A DNA stretch of 64,000 nt from DASWJZ01 sp963720705 (GTDB lineage Bacteria > Pseudomonadota > Alphaproteobacteria > Rhizobiales > Afifellaceae): the NCBI GenBank assembly GCA_963720705.1, contig CAVRGJ010000001.1, forward strand, positions 124,001 to 188,000. The letters are read 5' to 3'. Positions 9,582 to 15,807 of this stretch are shown here, piece by piece (the stretch's first letter is position 1; each line of letters opens with the position of its first letter). The notes beneath the pieces are model-generated. The model was not told where the DNA came from, did no database searches, and was given only the letters and a program-made list of their open reading frames with translations. The position numbers and the translations under genes were made by a program.

Positions 9582-10786
9582 ATGCGCATCCTGCTCACCG
9601 CCAACGCCAGCTACGTGCCTCCGCGCGGCGGCGCCACGCGCAGCAACCTCATCTGGCTGGACCACATGGCCAACGCCGGCCACCAGTGCCGCATCGTCGC
9701 CGGCGCCACCGGCGAAGGCGCCGAAACTGCGCTTCCACGCCTCCATCGCGTCTTCGCCGTGGAAGATCCCGCCCGCCGCATTCAGCGTCCTGCGCCAGCA
9801 GATCCGCGAGTTCCAGCCCGACTGGGTCCTGGTCTCTTCCGAAGACCTCGGCCACGTCCTGCTGCGCGAAGCCCAGCACTGCGCCCACGGCCGCGTCGTC
9901 TACCTCGCCCACACGCCCCAGTTCTTCCCCTTCGGCCCCGCCAGTTGGAACCCGACGCGGAGGCCGCCGGACTGGTCGCCGATGCCGCCGGCGTCGTCGC
10001 CATCGGACACCACATGGCCGCCTACATCGAGCGCGCGCTGGGCCGCTCCGCTACCGTCATCCACCCGCCCATCTACGGCGACGGCCCCTTCGCCGATTAC
10101 GGCAACTTCGAGAGCGGCCTCGTCACCATGATCAATCCCTGCGCCGTCAAGGGACTCGCCATCTTCCTCGAGACCGCCGCCCGCCTCCCCGAGGTGCGAA
10201 TTCGGCGTCGTGCCCGGATGGGGCACCACCAGCCGACGACCGCCGCGCGCTGCAGCGGCTCCCCAACGTCCGCATCCTGCCCAACGCCCCCAACATCGAT
10301 GACGTGCTGGCCCGCACCCGCGTGCTCCTCATGCCGTCGCTCTGGTACGAAGGCTTCGGCCTCATCGTCATGGAGAGCATGCTGCGCGGCATCCCCGTGG
10401 TCGCCAGCGATTCCGGCGGCCTGGTCGAAGCCAAGCACGCCACCGGCTACGTGATCCCGGTGAAGACCATCCAGAAATACCAGGCCATCTTCGACGAGCA
10501 CGCCATGCCGCGCCCCGTCGTCCCCAACAACGATCCCGAGCCCTGGGTAGCCGCCCTCCGCGAACTGCTGGGCGACCGTGACGCTTACACCCGCGAATCG
10601 CGAGCCTCGCGCACCGCCGCTCACCGCTTCATCGCGACGCTAGACGCGGCCGACATGGAGCACTACCTCGCGACCTTGAAGCCCCGCTCCGACGCGCAGG
10701 CCAGCCACGCCACCATCGAGTCGCTCTCCCCGGAAAAACGGGCGCTGCTGCTGGAGCGCTTACGCAAGCGGAAGTCCACCCCATGA
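9582..10786 (+). CDS. GT4-like glycosyltransferase with NRPS-linker-like C-terminal tail, frameshifted
   Basis: Starts MRILLTANASYVPPRGGATRSN, the glycine-rich N-terminal loop of GT-B glycosyltransferases. Breaks at about 9725, 9950 and 10200 separate the pieces. The C-terminal half is intact: VRILPNAPNIDDVLARTRVLL, SLWYEGFGLIVMESMLRG and VVASDSGGLVEA form the nucleotide-sugar binding EX7E region of family GT4. The last 25 residues include LSPEKRALLLERLRKR, which resembles the short helical linkers that join NRPS/PKS subunits, not a glycosyltransferase tail. It is paralogous to the next glycosyltransferase (shared NPCAVKG and IFL segments). Likely cytosolic; the acceptor may be a carrier-bound intermediate, which is inference. 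Confidence 0.75.
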
Positions 10787-10800
10787 CACGACCCGCCAGT

Positions 10801-11007
10801 AGGACAGGCCTCCCGGCCTGTCCCTCCGAGGCGAGCCCAGTGGGGCAGGCTGGCAGCCTGCGGCGGGTTGGCAACCCGCCTGAAGCGTCGGCAGTCGAGC
10901 GCCGAGGCCACGAAGGTACCGCACGCGATCTGACGCTATCATTCCTGTGGAGCGAGCGCCGAGGCCACGAAGTTAGCCCATGTGCGGCAGGCAATCCTGC
11001 CTGCCGC
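10801..11007. repeat. Cluster of short palindromes and a duplicated 18-base motif between glycosyltransferase genes
   Basis: The 341 bases between the two glycosyltransferase genes contain no convincing gene. They hold four perfect or near-perfect palindromes. These are GGACAGGCC/GGCCTGTCC (10802-10823), GCAGGCT/AGCCTGC (about 10845-10860), GCGGGTT/AACCCGC (10864-10880) and GCGGCAGGCA/TGCCTGCCGC (10984-11007). The motif AGCGCCGAGGCCACGAAG occurs twice (about 10899 and 10955). Such REP-like units are scattered in acidobacterial genomes. They could form hairpins and attenuate transcription inside the cluster. Confidence 0.7.
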
Positions 11008-11127
11008 CGGCTTTCCAGCGGGGGACCTGGCCTCGGCCCGGCCGTACCAGGAGAAGAGGGTGTCTCCTTAGAAGCCGGCGAGGCGGCCGGAGGCCGCCCT
11101 CACGCCCGCAACGCCATCCCCACTGAC

Positions 11128-13120
11128 ATGCGCATCCTCCTAGCCCAAAATTCCCTCTACTACCCCGCCCACGGAGGCGGCGACAAATCCAATCGCCTCC
11201 TCCTCGAAGCCCTCGCCGCCCTCGGCCACGACTGCCGCGTCGTCGCCCGCATCCCCACCTTCGGCGACCCCGAGCACGCCGCCTACCTCGCCACCCTCGC
11301 CGCCCGCAACATCGCGCCCGACACCCACGAAGGCGTCGTCTCCTTCCACCGCCACGGAGTCCTCGCCCGCATCGTCACCAATGCCAATCTCCGCGCCACC
11401 TTCGCCGCCGAAATCGACGCCTTCCGCCCCGACGTCATCCTCGCCTCCACCGACGACCCCGCCCAGCTCCTCCTCGAACCTGCCCTCCGCTCCGAGGCCC
11501 GCGTCGTCTACCTCGCCCGCGCCACCCTCGCCGTCCCCTTCGGCCCCGACTGCGCCTTTCCCTCCGAAACCAAAACCGCCCGCATCCGCGCCTGCGACGC
11601 CGTCGTCGGCGTCAGCCAGTACGTCGCCGATTACATCCGCCGCTACGCCAACATCCCCGCCGTCCACGTCCCCATCTCCCTCATGGAGAACGAAGACTGG
11701 CCCGACCTCGGCAACCCTCGCCAACCCCTACGTCACCTTCGTCAATCCCTGCGCGGTAAAAGGCATCGCCATCTTCCTCGCCCTCGCCGCCGCCTTCCCC
11801 CAACTCCAATTCGCCGCCGTCCCCACCTGGGGCACCAACCAGCAGGACCTCGCCGCCCTCCGCGCCCTCCCCAACGTCACCCTCCTCGAACCCGTCGACG
11901 ACATCAACCTCCTGCTCGCCCGCACCCGCCTACTCCTCGTCCCCAGCCTCTGGGCCGAAGCCCGCTCGCGCATCGTTCTCGAATCCCTGCTCCGCGGCAT
12001 CCCCGTCCTCGCCGCCAACGTCGGCGGCATTCCCGAAGCCATGATGGGCGTCCCCTACCTCCTCCCCGTCAACCCCATCACCCACTACGAAACCCGCCTC
12101 GACGAGCAGATGGTCCCCGTCGCCATAGTCCCGCCGCAGGACATCGCTCCCTGGCGCGACGCCCTCGCGCGCCTCCTCTCCGACCCCGCCCACTATCGCG
12201 AGATCGCCGCCCAGTCTCGCCGCGCCGCCCTCGATTACGCCCGCGAACTCCACGCCGGCCACTTCGAAAAGCTCCTCCACGGAGGCAAGCGCACCCAGCC
12301 CGCCCCCGCGCCCCCGGAGAACGATGCCCGCCCCAAGCTCGACGCCCTCTCCCCCGAGAAGCGCAAGCTCCTCGCCCTGCGACTGCGCAAGCAGGCCACC
12401 CCCGCCGCCTGGTTCCCCAATGCCGACGCGGCCCCCGGACCGCGCCTCTTCTGCTTCCCCCACGCCGGCGGCGGCACCCGCCCGCCCTACGACCTCGCCC
12501 ACTGGACCGCCGTCCCCGTCCGCCTCCCCGGCCGCGAATCGCGTCTCGCCGAAGCCCCCTACGATCGCATGCAGCCCCTCGTCGCCGCCCTCGCCGACAA
12601 CCTGGACGCCTATTCCGACCGCCCCTTCGCCTTCTTCGGCCACTCCATGGGTGCCGTCGTCGCCTTCGAACTCGCTCGCGAACTCCGCCGCCGCGCGCTT
12701 CCCCTGCCGGTGATGCTGATCGCCTCCGCCGCCCGCGCGCCGCAATTCCGCCGCAACCACGTGCCCCCGCCGCCGCCCACCCGCGAATCCCTGATCGCCG
12801 ATCTGCGCGCCCTCGGCGGCGTCTCGGACGCAGTCCTCGAGCACGCCGCCTTCGTCCGCGTCCTGCTTCCGTCCCTGCAGGCCGACGTCGTCCTCTACCG
12901 CAATTACATCTACGCGGAGGACGAGCCCCTCGCTATCCCCATCCGCGCCTACGGGGGCCTCGCCGATGCCAACATTACCCGCGCCCACCTCGACGCCTGG
13001 GCCGAACAGACCACCGCCTCCTTCGCCGTCCGCACCTTCCCCGGCGGCCACTTCTACCTCACCGCCGAAGTCGCCGCCCTGACCCAGGCGCTGGACGCCG
13101 ACCTCCCCCATGTCGATTGA
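11128..13120 (+). CDS. Glycosyltransferase-thioesterase fusion protein, one frameshift near 11720
   Basis: About 663 residues in two domains. Residues 1-405 are a GT4-like glycosyltransferase: MRILLAQNSLYYPAHGGGDKSN, FVNPCAVKGIAIFLALAAA, VPSLWAEARSRIVLESLLRG, VLAANVGGIPEAMMG. A linker with LDALSPEKRKLLALRLRKQ follows. From about residue 430 comes a type II thioesterase of the GrsT/RedJ kind: FCFPHAGGG, VRLPGRESR, GHSMGAVVAFELAREL (nucleophile Ser codon 12644-12646), and PGGHFYLTAEVAAL with the catalytic His. Type II thioesterases hydrolyse acyl groups from carrier domains. Fusion to a glycosyltransferase is unusual. The single break is explained by one extra C in a run at about 11719. The ATG at 11128 gives a start matching the paralogue. 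Confidence 0.8.
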
Positions 13121-13705
13121 CCTGACCGCCGAAATCCACGTCTGGCGAATCCGCCTGGACCGCGCCACGCCGCTCGCGCCCACTGCCGGCGAAACCGCCC
13201 GCGCCCACCGCTTCGCCACGCCCACGCTCCGCCGCCGCTACCTGCGCTCCCACGCCGCCCTCCGCGATATCCTCCAGCGCCACACCTCCGTGCTGCTGGA
13301 ATTCGCCGTCCACGAAAGAGGCAAACCCTACCTCGCCGCCGACCCCACCCTGCACTTCAACCTCGCCCACTCCCACGACCTCGCGCTGGTCGCCGTCACC
13401 CGCGCCTGCCCCATCGGCGTCGATGTCGAACGCCTCCGCCCCCTCCCGGAATATCAGGCCATCGCCCAGCCGCTATTTCCCCAATGACGCGCCCGATCCC
13501 CGGCACCAACGCCGATTTCTTCCGTCACTGGACTCGCTTCGAAGCCCTCCTCAAAGCCCACGGAGCCGGCCTCTACGGTGCCGGAATCGTTCCGCCCGGC
13601 GAGTGGACCGTCACCACCCTGGATGTCGGCCCTCGTTACGCCGCCGCCCTCGCCCACGAAGGTCCGCTGCTCTCAGTCCGTATGCACGAGTACGAGCCGG
13701 GATAG
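13110..13705 (+). CDS. Sfp-type 4'-phosphopantetheinyl transferase, frameshifted near 13480
   Basis: Transfers phosphopantetheine from CoA to the conserved Ser of carrier domains. Residues 1-125 include YLRSHAALRDIL, ERGKPYLA, LHFNLAHSHDLALVAV and the Mg-binding PIGVDVERLR (about 13413-13436). After a break at about 13480 the second half contains NADFFRHWTRFEALLKAHGAGL, corresponding to the W-(T/S)-x-K-E-A motif (here RFEA). The repaired length of about 198 residues is slightly short for Sfp proteins. The ATG overlaps the 3' end of the glycosyltransferase-thioesterase gene by 11 bases, so it is in the same operon. It is the natural activator of the carrier domain in the FkbH-like protein. Confidence 0.8.
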
Positions 13706-13730
13706 CGTGCCTCACGCCGCTCTCCCCTTG

Positions 13731-13768
13731 CACTTCTACAGCAGATCTGATATCTTCCTGTAGAAGTG
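13731..13768. promoter_or_regulatory. Perfect 11-base inverted repeat upstream of padR, candidate PadR operator
   Basis: The arms CACTTCTACAG (13731-13741) and CTGTAGAAGTG (13758-13768) are exact reverse complements separated by 16 bases. The padR start codon lies 14 bases further on. PadR regulators commonly bind palindromes in their own promoters. The position is consistent with autoregulation, and possibly with control of the following ADOP gene before the IS insertion. A terminator for the PPTase operon is an alternative, though no T-run follows. Confidence 0.55.
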
Positions 13769-13782
13769 AAAAGGGAAGCCGA

Positions 13783-14107
13783 ATGAATCCACGCATCGAC
13801 CTGCCCCAGGGCACCCTCGACCTCCTCATCCTCCGCACCCTCGCGCTCGCTCCGCAGCACGGCTGGGGCATTGCCGAGCGCGTCCAGCAAATGTCCAGCG
13901 ACGTGCTCTGCATTCAACAGGGCTCGCTCTATCCCGCCCTTCACCGCCTCGAACGCCGCGGGTGGATTAAGGCGGAGTGGGGCACCTCAGACAACAACCG
14001 CCGCGCCAAATTCTACGAACTCACCGGCAGCGGCCGCAAACAACTCGCCGCTGAAACCGATTCCTGGCAAAAGCTCACCGCCGCCATCGCCCAGGTACTC
14101 GGCCCCG
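13783..14107 (+). pseudogene. PadR family transcriptional regulator, 3' end replaced by IS4 element
   Basis: Starts MNPRIDLPQGTLDLLILRTLAL and continues with HGWGIAERVQQMS, IQQGSLYPALHRLERRGWI and FYELTGSGRKQLAAE, the winged-helix and start of the C-terminal helix of PadR-like regulators that precede ADOP permeases. The recognisable protein stops at WQKLTAAIAQVL near 14,100. Beyond that the frame stays open only because it reads antisense into the transposase gene, giving an artificial tail up to 14,622. Only a handful of native residues are missing, so activity might survive. The closest relative in the window is the PadR at 18,513. The SD sequence is AAGGGAAG. Confidence 0.75.
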
Positions 14108-15544
14108 CCTACTCTTCACTTAACGATCCTGATGGCTGCGGAAATGTCGCTGAGTGGCGAGCGCTTGTAGCCGCGGCGCAAGGGGAAGTTACTCATCTTC
14201 CGCTTGACCCCTCGGGGATTGCGCCGATTGCGGCTGGAAGCGGCAGACTCGTCGAGGATTTCGTCCAGCACCGCGTTATGGAACTTTTTCGGCCCCGAGG
14301 GGGGAATAGCGCCGAAGGCGGCCATCTTGCGGCGGACAACGCGCACGGCGTGGAGGAAGGACAGCCGGTCGGGATCCTTATCGGCACGCAGCGCCGCTTC
14401 GTGCATGAGGCCGCGGACGGCGAAATGCGCCATCAGCAGACCATAGAACTCCTGCCGTACCAGATCCGGCGTTTTACTGCGGAGCACGATATGCGCGCCC
14501 CGCAGATGAGTCTTGAGTTCGTCGAACGCGGTTTCGATCTCCCAGCGCTCGTGATAGAGCGCGGCCAGTTCGGCGGCCGGAGCCAGTTCGTGGTCGAGGA
14601 TCGTGGTTGCCAGCCGGTATAACGGCTCCGCTCCTTCGACTCCCTCCAGGCGGTATTCGATCACACGCACCACGATTCCATTGCGCCCGCGCCGCTGGTC
14701 CTGCTGCGACGGATAGATGCGGCTCAGATAAGATCCGTCCGGCAGGCGTTTTTCGCAGGGCAGATGGATGTTTTTTCTGACCCGCCACAGCAGGTCCGCA
14801 CCCGTAGCTGCCGCCTGCTTCCACATCTCAAACCCGAAAAAGCCGCGGTCTGCCAGGCACAACATGCCCTTGCAGAGACTGGGCAATACAGTCTTTGCCA
14901 GGGCGATTTCGCTGGTGGCGTAGTCCGCCATCCGGCTGCCGAAAAGGACATGGGTACCGTTCTCCACCAGCGATACGAAGCGGATCTTTGGATACGCGCT
15001 CTCGCCGCGGCTGGCTCCCGGCCGCCCGAACGCTTCGTTGTTGCCCTTCTCGTCGGCGACATCCAGCGTGCTGCCGTCAACGCTGATCAGACGCCACGCT
15101 CGATACCATGCGCCCTTGGTCGCCGCCACCGCGACCGGCCTGACCACTTCGTCGTGCAGTTGCCGCACGGGCTCCCATCCCAGTCTGGTGCGCGCCTGCG
15201 AGATACCTGAATTACCAGCCACATTGATTCCCGCCGCGGGTTCCACCAGCCACTGGATTCCTTCCAGCAGACAACGCAGCACTTCCCGATACGACGACTG
15301 CATGTACAGCGCCAGCGCGATCACGTAATACACGACCACATGCGCCGGCAGGTCGCGCTGGCGCACGCTCTCTTTCCCCGTCGCCGCCAGCGACGCACGA
15401 ATCTTTTCCAGCGGAAAGGTTTTGGCTACCACGCCCAGACTGATGTAGTCGGTAATGCGGCTGCCAGCGGGTAATGAAGCCACTGTGCGTGACATCAGCC
15501 TTCCCCCGCCAAGCCGGTTTGCGCACTTGCGCACAAAGCATAGG
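14108..15544 (-). mobile_element. IS4-family insertion sequence (ends tentative)
   Basis: The element contains one transposase gene transcribed leftward. Weak matching termini, CCTACTCTT at 14108-14116 and the reverse complement of AAAGCATAGG at 15535-15544, could be the inverted ends (CCTAnnCTT). I found no target duplication, so the exact limits are uncertain. It separates a PadR gene from the ADOP gene that would normally follow it. Confidence 0.6.
14116..15495 (-). CDS. IS4-family transposase
   Basis: A complete 459-residue DDE transposase from the ATG at 15495. The N-terminal part (VAKTFPLEKIRASL and YYVIALALYMQSSYREVLRCL) matches the IS4 N-terminal domain. The catalytic triad is visible as ISVDGSTLDVAD, CLADRGFFGFEMW and the IS4 signature YHERWEIETAFDELKTHL (Y-2-R-3-E-6-K). 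The C-terminal region ARRALVRG-like segments are followed by a basic tail. An ATG at 15534 would add 13 residues, but the 15495 start gives the conserved MSRTVASLP opening. Its start overlaps the stop of the upstream KTSC frame as TGATG. The frame is intact, so the element may be active. Confidence 0.9.
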   Translation of the reverse strand: MSRTVASLPAGSRITDYISLGVVAKTFPLEKIRASLAATGKESVRQRDLPAHVVVYYVIALALYMQSSYREVLRCLLEGIQWLVEPAAGINVAGNSGISQARTRLGWEPVRQLHDEVVRPVAVAATKGAWYRAWRLISVDGSTLDVADEKGNNEAFGRPGASRGESAYPKIRFVSLVENGTHVLFGSRMADYATSEIALAKTVLPSLCKGMLCLADRGFFGFEMWKQAAATGADLLWRVRKNIHLPCEKRLPDGSYLSRIYPSQQDQRRGRNGIVVRVIEYRLEGVEGAEPLYRLATTILDHELAPAAELAALYHERWEIETAFDELKTHLRGAHIVLRSKTPDLVRQEFYGLLMAHFAVRGLMHEAALRADKDPDRLSFLHAVRVVRRKMAAFGAIPPSGPKKFHNAVLDEILDESAASSRNRRNPRGVKRKMSNFPLRRGYKRSPLSDISAAIRIVK

Positions 15545-15737
15545 GAAAATGTCCCCGGATTACCCGATTGAAGTAGCTGCCTTTGGAAGGAGCGCCCAGC
15601 AGAGCTTCATAGACCGCCGCAGGAACGCCGTAGTAATGATAGATGGCCCGGGTACAGAACTCCAGTTGCAGAATTCCGCGGCCGCCGTCGTACGCAAGTG
15701 CTCGCAGAGTGGTTGATTCCACCCTCATTTCGTTCAT
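15495..15737 (-). CDS. KTSC domain-containing protein
   Basis: An 80-residue leftward protein: VESTTLRALAYDGGRGILQL, then FCTRAIYHYYGVPAAVYEALL and GSYFNRVIRGHFPYA. This matches the KTSC domain, which is named for a Lys-Thr-Ser-Cys-like motif and is found alone or fused to lysyl-tRNA synthetases, with unknown function. The native end is probably near HFPYA; the last residues (CASAQTGLAGEG) may be read-through into the insertion sequence. It lies antisense to the padR/ADOP genes, so it arrived with the IS or was the pre-existing neighbour. Confidence 0.65.
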   Translation of the reverse strand: MNEMRVESTTLRALAYDGGRGILQLEFCTRAIYHYYGVPAAVYEALLGAPSKGSYFNRVIRGHFPYALCASAQTGLAGEG

Positions 15738-15807
15738 GAGTGACCTCCAGGAGAGGCTGCGCTCTAGAACAGAATATCATAGAAATGTTTGTTAAGAGGA
15801 GTCCCTC

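Noticed and set aside
7733..10786. A 1017-residue open frame through the FkbH/glycosyltransferase region
   Set aside because: Its translation is Pro/Arg-rich nonsense over most of its length; it becomes a real protein only for the last part (the glycosyltransferase). It arises from GC-rich shadow frames and base errors.
10801..11007. A CRISPR array
   Set aside because: The repeated units differ in sequence and spacing, no regular spacers exist, and no cas genes are near.
7529..13705. A complete NRPS or PKS assembly line
   Set aside because: Only one carrier domain and accessory enzymes are present; no adenylation, condensation, ketosynthase or acyltransferase motif was found in any frame.
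13723..13782. A Rho-independent terminator for the PPTase operon formed by the inverted repeat
   Set aside because: The loop is 16 bases and no T-run follows; the position just before padR fits an operator better.
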